Origin: an uncultured Eubacteriales bacterium
GTDB taxonomy: Bacteria > Bacillota > Clostridia > Peptostreptococcales > Anaerovoracaceae
Reading direction: 5' to 3'
NCBI GenBank assembly: GCA_900540145.1
Contig: UQEW01000001.1
Span: 1-64,000, forward strand
DNA length: 64,000 bases
The notes under the pieces are model-generated. The model saw nothing but the letters and a program-made list of their open reading frames with translations, was not told where the DNA came from and made no database searches. This document shows, one piece after another, positions 55,023 through 62,984 of the stretch. Each line of letters starts with the position of its first letter. The first letter of the stretch is position 1. A program made the position numbers and the translations under genes.

Positions 55023-55799
55023 CTACACCGGAATCACGAAGGGTCTTTCGTCTATCTTTCTAATATCAAGTTCAACGTCATATACTTGGCGTACCAGTTC
55101 TGTCGTTATAATTTCTTCAGGTAATCCCTGGGCAAGCATCCTGCCATCTTTCATAGCAACTATTTCGTCACTGTAATATAAGGATTGATTTATATCATGA
55201 AGTACCATAACTATAGTTAGGCCATATTGATGATTCAGCTGTCTAATTAGCTTTAAAATTTGTAATTGATAACGAATATCCAAATATGTAGTCGGTTCAT
55301 CGAGAAACAGCACTTTGGTATCTTGTGCTAAAGCCATAGCTATCCAAACTCTTTGCATTTGTCCACCGGAAAGTTCTGAAACAGGTTTGTCCTTATGCTT
55401 GAAAGTATTAGTCACTTCTAAAGCCCATCGCACTTTTTCTTCATCTTCATCAGCATTGTTGGCAATTCCCATAGTGTGATAAGGACTCCGCCCATAGCTG
55501 ACTAGCTTTTCAACTGACAAATCTGCGGGAGCCGTATTATATTGGTGAACGATGGAAACTTCTTTTGCAAACTCTTTAAGTTTTATATGGAAAATATCTT
55601 TTCCTTGCAAAAGCACCTCTCCGCTGTCAGGCCGCAAATTCTTAGTCATCAATCCGAAAAGTGTCGATTTGCCGCAGCCATTGGCTCCGATAAGCGTAGT
55701 AATGGCGCCATGCTTAATTTTCAAGTCGAAGTCTTTCAGTATTTTTTGATTGCCATAAGAAAAGGAAAGATTTTTGACAGTGAATATACTATTGTCCAT
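55023..55799 (-). CDS. Haem/siderophore ABC importer ATPase (HtsC/FepC-like)
   Basis: The 258-residue ATPase powers the haem importer. LIGANGCGKSTLFGLM is Walker A, VSELSGGQMQRVWIAMALA the signature, and VLFLDEPTTYLDIRYQLQ Walker B; the DIRYQ ending and YGRSPYHTMG Q-loop region are typical of the FepC/FhuC class serving iron-chelate permeases. Its start overlaps the permease stop by 11 nt. Substrate assignment to haem rests on the NEAT and Shp genes of the operon. Confidence 0.9.
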   Translation of the reverse strand: MDNSIFTVKNLSFSYGNQKILKDFDLKIKHGAITTLIGANGCGKSTLFGLMTKNLRPDSGEVLLQGKDIFHIKLKEFAKEVSIVHQYNTAPADLSVEKLVSYGRSPYHTMGIANNADEDEEKVRWALEVTNTFKHKDKPVSELSGGQMQRVWIAMALAQDTKVLFLDEPTTYLDIRYQLQILKLIRQLNHQYGLTIVMVLHDINQSLYYSDEIVAMKDGRMLAQGLPEEIITTELVRQVYDVELDIRKIDERPFVIPV

Positions 55800-56781
55800 A
55801 GCTTTGTCTTGACCTCCTTAGCAGCAGAATGAAGAACGGTCCTCCGATCACCGACATGATTACAGAAGCGCTTATCTCGTAAGGCGCCGCTATGGTACGT
55901 CCGGCCGTATCTGCCAGTAACAACACAAAAGCGCCTAAAACCATGGTATACGGTACCAATACTTTATGATTGCTCCCCACCAATAGCCTGGCTATGTGAG
56001 GTACTATGAGACCCAAAAAACTTATAGGCCCTATGATCGCAGTGGCTATGCTTGCCAGCAACACGCCGATAGTCGAAATTATTACACGGCTTCTGGTTAC
56101 ATTTACTCCTAAGGATCTGGCAGTCTTATCTTCCAAAGCTAAAAGATTGCATTGGCCAAGAACAAAAACAGAGGTGCAAAGGCCGATAAGGACATAGATC
56201 AAAAGAGTCTGAAAATCATCCCAAGTTTTCATAGTTATATTAGCGTTAACAATGCTGGCAACGCCGGAGTAATTGCTGCCCGTACCTGAGTTAAAAGCGC
56301 TCATCAATCCTGTGAACATGGCATTAACTGCTACTCCAACCAGAATAATACGCATTGGGCTCAAGCCACCTTTCCATGACAAAGAATACACCAGTACAAA
56401 GGCTATCATTCCGCCAGCAAATGCAAACAACGGCGTAAAAAAATATAGAGTAGGGAAAAATGCTGTAATAAGTACAGCTGTTAAGCTTGCGCCTGAGCTT
56501 ATTCCAATAATCCCCGGATCGGCCAGAGGATTTTTCATCACAGCTTGCAAAAGTACACCTGAAACAGCAATGGCAGCGCCTCCGAAGACAGCGATAAAAA
56601 TCCTAGGAAAACGCAAGTCATAAATTGTAGCTACGTCCTCATTGTATTTAATAAACAATCCTTTTAACAGCTCCATAGGTGTCACCTTTAAACTACCTGT
56701 ATTAACAGCCAGCAAAAATAACATAATAAGTCCTAGAGCAGTGATTACAAAGGAAAGTATCTTTTTTCTCTTGCTTACCAA
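55789..56781 (-). CDS. Haem/siderophore ABC importer permease (HtsB/FecCD family)
   Basis: The 330-residue protein has the roughly ten helices of FecCD-type permeases. Diagnostic segments are LRFPRIFIAVFGGAAIAVSG, MKNPLADPGIIGISSGAS, ARSLGVNVTRSRVII (ATPase contact), and GPISFLGLIVPHIARLLVGS, followed by DTAGRTIAAPYEI. It carries the ligand across the membrane from HtsA. The gene starts 23 nt after the binding protein gene and overlaps the ATPase gene. Confidence 0.92.
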   Translation of the reverse strand: MVSKRKKILSFVITALGLIMLFLLAVNTGSLKVTPMELLKGLFIKYNEDVATIYDLRFPRIFIAVFGGAAIAVSGVLLQAVMKNPLADPGIIGISSGASLTAVLITAFFPTLYFFTPLFAFAGGMIAFVLVYSLSWKGGLSPMRIILVGVAVNAMFTGLMSAFNSGTGSNYSGVASIVNANITMKTWDDFQTLLIYVLIGLCTSVFVLGQCNLLALEDKTARSLGVNVTRSRVIISTIGVLLASIATAIIGPISFLGLIVPHIARLLVGSNHKVLVPYTMVLGAFVLLLADTAGRTIAAPYEISASVIMSVIGGPFFILLLRRSRQSYGQ

Positions 56782-56804
56782 TGGCTACCTCCTTAAAACG
56801 ACTT

Positions 56805-57707
56805 TTATTCATCACCATAAAGCATAGGCTGCAGCTGTTCTAATGCTTGTGCGTAATTAAAATTAGCGCTCATATTGAAAAGCGATGAATCTAGATCATA
56901 CACTCTTCCTTCCTGCACTGCTTCGAAATGCTTCCATATATCGTTGGTTTCAAATTCCTTAGCAAACATTTCTCTTGCCATATCTGGCAGTCCATGCGCA
57001 GCCCTCAAAATGACATCCGGCTCTTTAGTCTTAATATCCTCGGTATTGGCAAATAAGAATTCTTCTCCTTCACCATCTCCGTAAACATTAGTTCCTCCGG
57101 CCAATTTTACAAGGCTGCCTACATAGCTGTTATCAGTAGCCACTATATAAGATCCCGGCAATCCCATCAGAACCAAAACCTTGGGAGATTCCTTGCCTTC
57201 ATTCTTGCTTCTATATTCGTCCATAAAAGCGTTATACTCATCCACAAGAGCTTGTGCTTCTTCTTCACGTCCGAACTTTTCTCCCAAATCGGAAATTGAA
57301 GCATACATGCCCTCTACGCTTCTCAAATTTAAAAACAAAGAATTGATTCCTATGGAGCCATATTTAGGCTGGAGATCACTCTGCAAAGTATTAGGCGATA
57401 ATACATAATCCGGATCTAATGATTTAATTATCTCCAAATCCGGATTCATAGCCATGCCCACAGTTAAAATGCCTTCATACCTTGCCGGTATGGAACTATT
57501 AGTCTCACATACGCCTACAAGATCAAGATTTAATTTATCACATATGTTTGCAACAGCAGGAGAAGTTGCAATAAGCCGCACATTCTCCGACGATGAAACC
57601 TGCGCATCAACTTCTGCATTTTCCTCTGGATGTTGATTAACACAGCTCGTCATGGAGAACATTAAAAGTAACATGAAAACAAATAATAAAACCGTTTTAA
57701 GCTTCAT
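56805..57707 (-). CDS. Haem/siderophore-binding lipoprotein (HtsA-like)
   Basis: The 300-residue precursor is a type III (BtuF/FhuD-like) binding lipoprotein. Its signal ends in FSMTSC, the cysteine being the lipid anchor at about residue 21. Core motifs are VRLIATSPAVANICDKLNL, VGMAMNPDLEIIKSLDPDYV, NSLFLNLRSVEGMYASISDL and LVLMGLPGSYIVATDNSYVG. I chose the ATG at 57707, with GGAGGAG upstream; a longer frame would overlap the Shp-like gene. It would accept haem from the Shp-like protein encoded just upstream. Confidence 0.88.
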   Translation of the reverse strand: MKLKTVLLFVFMLLLMFSMTSCVNQHPEENAEVDAQVSSSENVRLIATSPAVANICDKLNLDLVGVCETNSSIPARYEGILTVGMAMNPDLEIIKSLDPDYVLSPNTLQSDLQPKYGSIGINSLFLNLRSVEGMYASISDLGEKFGREEEAQALVDEYNAFMDEYRSKNEGKESPKVLVLMGLPGSYIVATDNSYVGSLVKLAGGTNVYGDGEGEEFLFANTEDIKTKEPDVILRAAHGLPDMAREMFAKEFETNDIWKHFEAVQEGRVYDLDSSLFNMSANFNYAQALEQLQPMLYGDE

Positions 57708-57723
57708 ACTTGCTCCTCCTTGC

Positions 57724-58596
57724 TTAGTTTCTTTTCTTAAAGACAAAATACCATATGCATGCTCCGGCAACGGCTAAAATAACTGCACCGCCTAATATCC
57801 ACCATAGAATTGTGCTGTTGCTGTTTGAACTGTGGTCATTTTCTTCATTGGTCTCAGTTGCATCCACTTTGTTCCCTGATTCATCAAACTCCTCAAGACC
57901 TTCCGTGCTTTCATTGCTATCTTCATCGTTTAAAGCTTCTCCGCTGTCAACATTTTGTTCATTTGCGTTTAAATCGTCAGTATTATTATCTTCGGAAGTG
58001 GATGCTGCCGGCTGCTCTGCTTGCGACGGAGCATCAGATAAAACTTCTGTTTGTTCTGCTTTAACACTGGCAACAAAGTCGCCTGAGCCTGATTTTAAAT
58101 TATCTACAGTTATATAGAAGACTACTTCTCTGCCCATAGGTATGACATACATATTGCAACGAATAACACAATTCTCATTTGGTACTTTCATACGAAAATC
58201 AGTAGTGTTGGCAGTAAAATCCTCCTGCATTATATCTGCAGAAACAGACGAAAACTTCCCATTTCTTGAACTATCTACCTGAAACTTAGGGCTCTCAATA
58301 TTATCCATTAAGTTGAGTCGTATTGTTACCCATGTATTGCCTGAAGAGTCTATCTCTACAAGAGCACTTTTATTTAAAGCGCTTTCTGTCATAGATTGAC
58401 CAAGGACATAAGAACCTTCCCCTCCCGAATCCTCAATCACACCAGTAGATGGATGCCTATAATGAGAAGTGGCTGTAGCAGTATATACGCCGCTGGAAGC
58501 GGCTTGAACCGGTATAGCAGCAATACCCGCCAAAATGGCGAGTATTACTACCATACTGCACACTATTCGTTTGATGAATTTTGCAGCATGTATCAT
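57724..58596 (-). CDS. Shp-type haem-binding membrane-anchored protein
   Basis: The 290-residue precursor has a signal peptide ending near PVQAA, then a Shp-type haem-binding domain (about 32-185): YTATATSHYRHPSTGVIEDS, GSYVLGQSMTESALNKSALV, and VIRCNMYVIPMGREVVFYIT are close to the streptococcal Shp pattern. An acidic, low-complexity stalk (about 195-258) and a C-terminal helix (LWWILGGAVILAVAGACIW) with a KKRN tail anchor it in the membrane. In streptococci Shp relays haem from Shr to HtsA; the neighbouring genes encode just those partners. AAAGGAG precedes the ATG. Confidence 0.85.
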   Translation of the reverse strand: MIHAAKFIKRIVCSMVVILAILAGIAAIPVQAASSGVYTATATSHYRHPSTGVIEDSGGEGSYVLGQSMTESALNKSALVEIDSSGNTWVTIRLNLMDNIESPKFQVDSSRNGKFSSVSADIMQEDFTANTTDFRMKVPNENCVIRCNMYVIPMGREVVFYITVDNLKSGSGDFVASVKAEQTEVLSDAPSQAEQPAASTSEDNNTDDLNANEQNVDSGEALNDEDSNESTEGLEEFDESGNKVDATETNEENDHSSNSNSTILWWILGGAVILAVAGACIWYFVFKKRN

Positions 58597-58616
58597 CTTT
58601 TTATTTCTCCTTTCCG

Positions 58617-61025
58617 CTAAACTTGTGCATTTTTAGTTTTTCTAACTGCAATAGTTACTCCAGTCATTGCAGCAGCCGCTAATGCAAGAATTAACAGCGG
58701 TATAAAGTCTGTCACATCTCCTGTCTTAGGGATATCTGCTGAATTTTCAGCATCAGTTATCGTGCTGCCTTTTTCTACCATAGAATAGATCCCTGACGTT
58801 CTGGTAATAACCGTGTAATAGTTGTCCTCCACGTCGCCTCTCATAAGGATCTTGTTGCCATCGTCCATACGATAAACTGCCAAGCTGTCAGCATCATACC
58901 CTGCAGTTATAGGGAATTTTATAGTGACCACTCCATTGGCATCCACTTTATTTCCATCGGCATCAAGAAATTCTATATTATAAAGTTTGAATTTTTTTCC
59001 TACCTCATTCAAAGAAGATGCCGCTTGGTCGTAATCAGCTCCGGAAGTTATTTCATTAATAACAATCTGAACGCCCTCTTCAAACACGCCTTTATCCGCA
59101 GATACCCTTACTCCTGTTTCTGGGTCAGCGTAATTTACTGCCGGAGACTGTTCAACAGGTTCATCGTTATCAAACGCCGGATCATCTTCTGTAGTCTCTT
59201 TTAACGTAGACCAATCAAGCTGAAGCAGTACATCCTGATCTCCGGTGCCGTCTGAAATATCCTCCATTACCGGTACGAATACATGCAATGGCACATATCC
59301 GTTCTCATCATTTAAAGCATCTTGTACCAATGGAAATTTTATCTGGTCAGGGTAAAGCTTCCCTTCGTAAATTCCCCCTTGTTGATTAAATTCATCTTTT
59401 ACATCACTGCCATCAGCATTTTTTTGTGTAGAAAGCACTTGAGCTGCTTTCGTGACCCCTTCAATAGAGCCATATTGTCCATACTTATAGCCAGCATCAT
59501 AATATGAAAGTTCTGCCAGATATCCGAATTTGTTCAAATAAGCCAGCCCGTGGAAGTCCATGGTAAGATAGTATTTGCCATCTTCTACTGTCAATTTGAC
59601 AGTATGGTTTATTGCGTCGTTAGCCATAGATTTTTCTTGGCGATTAGTCTTTATCATTTCGCCGTATATGGAATATACACCGTCAGCCAACGAAAATCTG
59701 TCTAATACTTGTTCATCGCTTTCTGACGGATCTTCAGACGGCTCTGTAGTTTCGGTGCGTTCTACCAAAGCATCCATAGCCTTCTGCAGCTCATTGATTG
59801 CCTCAGTCACATCAGCAACTCCTGCATCATCATCAGCCATAACTTCCTTTGCCACAGCTAATTTTTCTTCAAAATCTTTCCAGCTGGCATCTGTGTAGTC
59901 AGACGCTTTTTTAATTTCTGCTTCAGAAATCAAGGTCTCAAGCGATGATTTGTCTCCTTTCTCTTCCAAAGAGTTCATAGCGTCAACAAGTTCTTCTGCC
60001 ATCTGCTTATTTTCATCGTCGTTAAACTGTTTAAGATTCAGCACCGGCACTGGATTAAAACCCGTCGGAACTTCTATTTGCTGCGATGGCCATACATTAG
60101 ACAGTGTCTTTTCAATTTCGGCTATCACAGATTGCAAAGCATTGTATGACTCATCAGTATAATTTCCCTTTTCTATCTGAGTGGCTAAGTACAGCTGATA
60201 TTGAACATTCTCCTCAGGGTTTTCCACTTTTTCAAGGGAGGTCCAATCCACTTGCAATCTTGCATATTGTTCGCCAGTATATGTAGCAATGCTAAACATT
60301 ACCGGCACGAAAACAGAGACATAAGCTGCATGTTCCCATGTATATTCTGCAGCCGTAACAGGCTCATCGCCTTCCCCAATCATTATCGGCGTGGCATCAG
60401 CTGTCAATATGTGAGGATATGCTTTGTTAGTGACATCTACCAGGTACGCTTCATGGCCATAACCGTCTGGCCTCATGTGAGCGATAGGATCGGTGCCATC
60501 TATGGCAAACTCCGAATCAGGGTCGTTAAACTGGTCAAATACCACCTTTCCGTCTTGTGTCCTATGTTCCGCCAAAACTGTAGCTTGAGTATAAGTGCTG
60601 CTCTCCTCCACAGGAGCCAGATTAAACAAAGTGGTATTTATGGAATTAAGCTCTAATAGAAATCCATAATACATAAGGTATCCCATAGGCATATACTCTA
60701 ATATCGCTGTCGCTTTTCCGTCTTTCACCACTATAAGCGGTTTAAAACCAACATCGCCGGTCTGTTTAGCTTCATAGCTACTACTACCTCTTAATGCAGT
60801 ATTCCCCATGGAGACTGTATCTCTTGTAGCATTCATTAATTCAATATCTGCATAATAAACACCATCTTCTGCCGGTACAGAAAGTTGTTTTACCGGAACT
60901 CCTGACGCTTTTACACTTGCCCTTGCCTTCAATGTAAAACCATTTGACAAGCTCAGACCGACTAACAAGGTAAAAATCATCAATACTGCAAAGCTTCGTT
61001 TGATAAGCGCATGCTTTGTTTTCAT
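58617..61025 (-). CDS. Cell-wall-anchored NEAT-domain haem-binding protein (Shr-like role)
   Basis: This 802-residue surface protein has a signal peptide (to about residue 36), two long NEAT-like domains, and a sortase signal. Domain one spans about 45-275 (VPAEDGVYYADIELMNATRD...VFVPVMFSIATYTGEQ) and domain two about 450-645 (FSLADGVYSIYGEMIKT...HVFVPVMEDISDGTGDQ). Two FIVAR-like helical repeats lie between them (about 285-320 and 355-428). The C-terminus carries IPKTG, a hydrophobic helix and RKTKNAQV, an LPxTG-type variant. It would capture haem or haemoproteins and pass haem to Shp. GGAGGG lies eight bases before the ATG. It is the first gene of the operon. Confidence 0.85.
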   Translation of the reverse strand: MKTKHALIKRSFAVLMIFTLLVGLSLSNGFTLKARASVKASGVPVKQLSVPAEDGVYYADIELMNATRDTVSMGNTALRGSSSYEAKQTGDVGFKPLIVVKDGKATAILEYMPMGYLMYYGFLLELNSINTTLFNLAPVEESSTYTQATVLAEHRTQDGKVVFDQFNDPDSEFAIDGTDPIAHMRPDGYGHEAYLVDVTNKAYPHILTADATPIMIGEGDEPVTAAEYTWEHAAYVSVFVPVMFSIATYTGEQYARLQVDWTSLEKVENPEENVQYQLYLATQIEKGNYTDESYNALQSVIAEIEKTLSNVWPSQQIEVPTGFNPVPVLNLKQFNDDENKQMAEELVDAMNSLEEKGDKSSLETLISEAEIKKASDYTDASWKDFEEKLAVAKEVMADDDAGVADVTEAINELQKAMDALVERTETTEPSEDPSESDEQVLDRFSLADGVYSIYGEMIKTNRQEKSMANDAINHTVKLTVEDGKYYLTMDFHGLAYLNKFGYLAELSYYDAGYKYGQYGSIEGVTKAAQVLSTQKNADGSDVKDEFNQQGGIYEGKLYPDQIKFPLVQDALNDENGYVPLHVFVPVMEDISDGTGDQDVLLQLDWSTLKETTEDDPAFDNDEPVEQSPAVNYADPETGVRVSADKGVFEEGVQIVINEITSGADYDQAASSLNEVGKKFKLYNIEFLDADGNKVDANGVVTIKFPITAGYDADSLAVYRMDDGNKILMRGDVEDNYYTVITRTSGIYSMVEKGSTITDAENSADIPKTGDVTDFIPLLILALAAAAMTGVTIAVRKTKNAQV

Positions 61026-61085
61026 TTTTTAACCCTCCGTTTCTCTTTTCATTACCACGAAATAAAGACATCTTTAGTTAGTTAA

Positions 61086-61101
61086 GTTAGTTATAACTAA
61101 C
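61086..61101. promoter_or_regulatory. GTTAG-N6-CTAAC operator, copy 1
   Basis: GTTAGTTATAACTAAC is a perfect 16-bp palindrome 60 nt before the NEAT gene start, flanked by an extra GTTAG half-site at 61077-61081. It resembles the core of DtxR/IdeR boxes (TTAGGTTAG...CTAACCTAA) and shares its pattern with two further sites nearby. Confidence 0.75.
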
Positions 61102-61132
61102 CATTTTAGACAACTTTGTTTCAATTATGGCA

Positions 61133-61159
61133 TTACGGTGCTCTGCTTACATTGACCAT
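61133..61159 (-). CDS. Very short leader frame in the haem operon 5' region
   Basis: An eight-codon frame (MVNVSRAP) follows an excellent ribosome site, AAGGAGG, at five bases. It lies between the two upstream operators and the NEAT gene. It might be a leader peptide or a remnant start; nothing else supports it. Confidence 0.25.
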   Translation of the reverse strand: MVNVSRAP

Positions 61160-61244
61160 TGATTCCTCCTTTTTACATAAACTCTTTATTGGCCAGAAGA
61201 CCAAACTTTTCGTTCACTCTTCTGATGTAATGTTGTAATATTGA

Positions 61245-61260
61245 GTTAGTTTAATCTAAC
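61245..61260. promoter_or_regulatory. GTTAG-N6-CTAAC operator, copy 2
   Basis: GTTAGTTTAATCTAAC overlaps the -10 region of the haem operon promoter, so occupancy would block RNA polymerase. Confidence 0.75.
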
Positions 61261-61286
61261 ATAGCAGTTTATTTTTCTTCAGTCAA
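61258..61286 (-). promoter_or_regulatory. Promoter of the haem-uptake operon
   Basis: TTGACT at 61281-61286, a 17-bp spacer and TATGTT at 61258-61263 read toward the NEAT gene. The leader would be about 230 nt. Operator copy 2 overlaps the -10 box. Confidence 0.6.
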
Positions 61287-61290
61287 TACA

Positions 61291-61400
61291 AATTTTGAAC
61301 CAAAGCAGGTACAGCCAGTTATTTCTATCATCAAAGATCACAATATATTTCTCTATTTTTAATGATTGCATGTTTTGTACCATCATTGGTTCAAAAAATT
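61291..61400. repeat. Long imperfect inverted repeat
   Basis: AATTTTGAACCAAAGCAGG with TACA (61291-61313) is complementary, apart from a four-base mismatch block, to 61376-61398. The arms are about 21 bp with a 62-nt centre. It lies between the regulator stop and the haem promoter and may be a terminator-like fold of the regulator message, a small RNA or an inserted miniature element. Confidence 0.5.
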
Positions 61401-61423
61401 TTATGAATTTTTGTTTTCTAAAC

Positions 61424-62263
61424 CTAGTAAACAAAGATAGTAAAGACAGCTGTACTTTCAGGCATATGCATATCACCCACACTGCACTGCATACGTAAGC
61501 ATACACTGCCATGAAGTAAAGTGTCCCGGCCTCTGCCCATAGAAATAAAAGTCAATGAATTTATCGGGAAATATACATATCTTCCTTCGATACCTGCATT
61601 ATTAAATTGACCATTTTCCCAATACTGCATCTTATGAACACGACCTTCCATCCTTCGTCCATCAGATGCAGACTGTGCCGATACAGTTTTTATCATAAGG
61701 TATATCATACCTTCTTGGTCTTTGACTATCAGTTGACAGGGATGCTCAAAACCGATATTCCCCATAGAAATATTATTTTGATTTTTTATCTGATTTCGAT
61801 ATATAGTAAATGGGAAAAAATAACTTCCGTCTCTTAACGACGTGCACAATTCACCGCCATTAAAATTTTGCCGCCCTGAAAAAAGTTCCTTGAGTCTCAT
61901 CCTATATTCTTGTTCCTCTAATCTATGCATAAACTCATCTGAAAGTCCTGCGCTAATAATTGCCATAGAATCTTTTTTTGCTTGGACAGGAGAAATGTCT
62001 AAATATTGTAGATATTGCTCCATTATCCTACGCTGATACTGAAATTTTTTAGCAACTTTTATTCCCGCTGATGTAAGTATAGATTTTCTTCCTGCTATTC
62101 TCTTCATCAACGCCATTTTATCAAGACTATCCAAAATGTGAGTCATGCTAGATTTAGGTCTATTCATATATCGTGCAGCATCAGAAATAGTTTTTTTATT
62201 TGGCTCCGCTTCCAAATAGTATAACAAAAGCTGTATTTGGCTAGCTGAAAGCATTTCAGACAT
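61424..62263 (-). CDS. DtxR-fold transcriptional regulator without metal ligands, novel C-terminal domain
   Basis: The first 120 of 279 residues align by eye with DtxR/IdeR: a helix-turn-helix (LEAEPNKKTISDAARYMN, SSMTHILDSLDKMALM), a wing (KSILTSAGIKVAKK) and dimer helices (MEQYLQYLDIS, GLSDEFMHRLEE). The DtxR ligands are missing: Met10, His79 (here Gln), Cys102, Glu105 and His106 are all replaced. Residues about 130-279 match no domain I know; they hold six Cys/Met-rich positions near the end (CLRMQCSVGDMHM). The ATG at 62263 has AGGAGG at eight bases. A GTTAG palindrome sits at its own transcription start and two more precede the haem operon, so it probably represses both, perhaps sensing haem. 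Confidence 0.7.
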   Translation of the reverse strand: MSEMLSASQIQLLLYYLEAEPNKKTISDAARYMNRPKSSMTHILDSLDKMALMKRIAGRKSILTSAGIKVAKKFQYQRRIMEQYLQYLDISPVQAKKDSMAIISAGLSDEFMHRLEEQEYRMRLKELFSGRQNFNGGELCTSLRDGSYFFPFTIYRNQIKNQNNISMGNIGFEHPCQLIVKDQEGMIYLMIKTVSAQSASDGRRMEGRVHKMQYWENGQFNNAGIEGRYVYFPINSLTFISMGRGRDTLLHGSVCLRMQCSVGDMHMPESTAVFTIFVY

Positions 62264-62322
62264 AGAAAAATCCTCCTCGTTTAGCTTCAATGAAATTAAT
62301 TATAAAGGAATATATGCGTTTA

Positions 62323-62338
62323 GTTAGTTAACACTAAC
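62323..62338. promoter_or_regulatory. GTTAG-N6-CTAAC operator, copy 3 (autoregulation)
   Basis: GTTAGTTAACACTAAC lies about ten bases downstream of the regulator gene's -10 box, at the expected transcription start. It has the same half-sites and spacing as copies 1 and 2. Confidence 0.75.
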
Positions 62339-62348
62339 CCCATCAGAA

Positions 62349-62377
62349 ATATTACCCAAAAGACTTCCACTTGTCAA
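62349..62377 (-). promoter_or_regulatory. Promoter of the DtxR-like regulator gene
   Basis: Consensus TTGACA at 62372-62377, a 17-bp spacer and TAATAT at 62349-62354 read toward the regulator gene. The -35 lies seven bases beyond the stop of the upstream membrane protein gene. Confidence 0.8.
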
Positions 62378-62383
62378 GCAAAT

Positions 62384-62950
62384 TTATCTATGCTTATTTG
62401 ATACTTGCTTCAATGTTACTACTCCATAGACAAGTGCTCCTATATTGCCTGCAATCATATCAGTAACCGTATCAACCATGCCTCTTTGCATTCCGCCGCC
62501 TGCAATTTTATCAGCCAGGAACTCAAAAATCTCCCATAGCCCGGCTCCCCCGCTGGAAAACATACACGCTGTAAAAATCATGGGAATAACAAAAGGTTTC
62601 AAGTCTTCCACCTTAGAAGTCCGCTTTAACAGCTTTTCTATTATAAACATGCCAAATGCAGCCAACAAAAATCCGCTTATAAAATGAACAATTTTATCAT
62701 AAGGGCCTACGAATCTATATAAATCGATTATAGAGCCAAGAGGCGACGCCATAAAGATAAATACCAATCCGCTGTAAAACAAAGTGTCGTCTACTTTTAT
62801 TATTTTCGTTACGATTACCATAATCACTATTGAAACAAAAGCCCCTGCTACATTAGCAGCAGGAGGATTTATCCCAATCGCATATGCTATTACAACTGCT
62901 GGCGCTGTAGCAGCTGTCAATATTATTATTCCGGTTGTTCTGCCTTTCAT
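62384..62950 (-). CDS. DUF2238-like membrane protein
   Basis: The 188-residue protein has about five hydrophobic helices and resembles the DUF2238/YjdF group of inner-membrane proteins of unknown function. Supporting segments are GPYDKIVHFISGFLLAAFG, GAGLWEIFEFLADKI and DTVTDMIAGNIGALVYG, which hold the family's conserved histidine, Trp-Glu and Asp residues. It lies between proB (34 nt upstream on the same strand) and the regulator promoter. The family call is from memory of these motifs. Confidence 0.7.
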   Translation of the reverse strand: MKGRTTGIIILTAATAPAVVIAYAIGINPPAANVAGAFVSIVIMVIVTKIIKVDDTLFYSGLVFIFMASPLGSIIDLYRFVGPYDKIVHFISGFLLAAFGMFIIEKLLKRTSKVEDLKPFVIPMIFTACMFSSGGAGLWEIFEFLADKIAGGGMQRGMVDTVTDMIAGNIGALVYGVVTLKQVSNKHR

Positions 62951-62984
62951 ATAATAACCATACCTAAGTCGTCAAAATTTAAAA

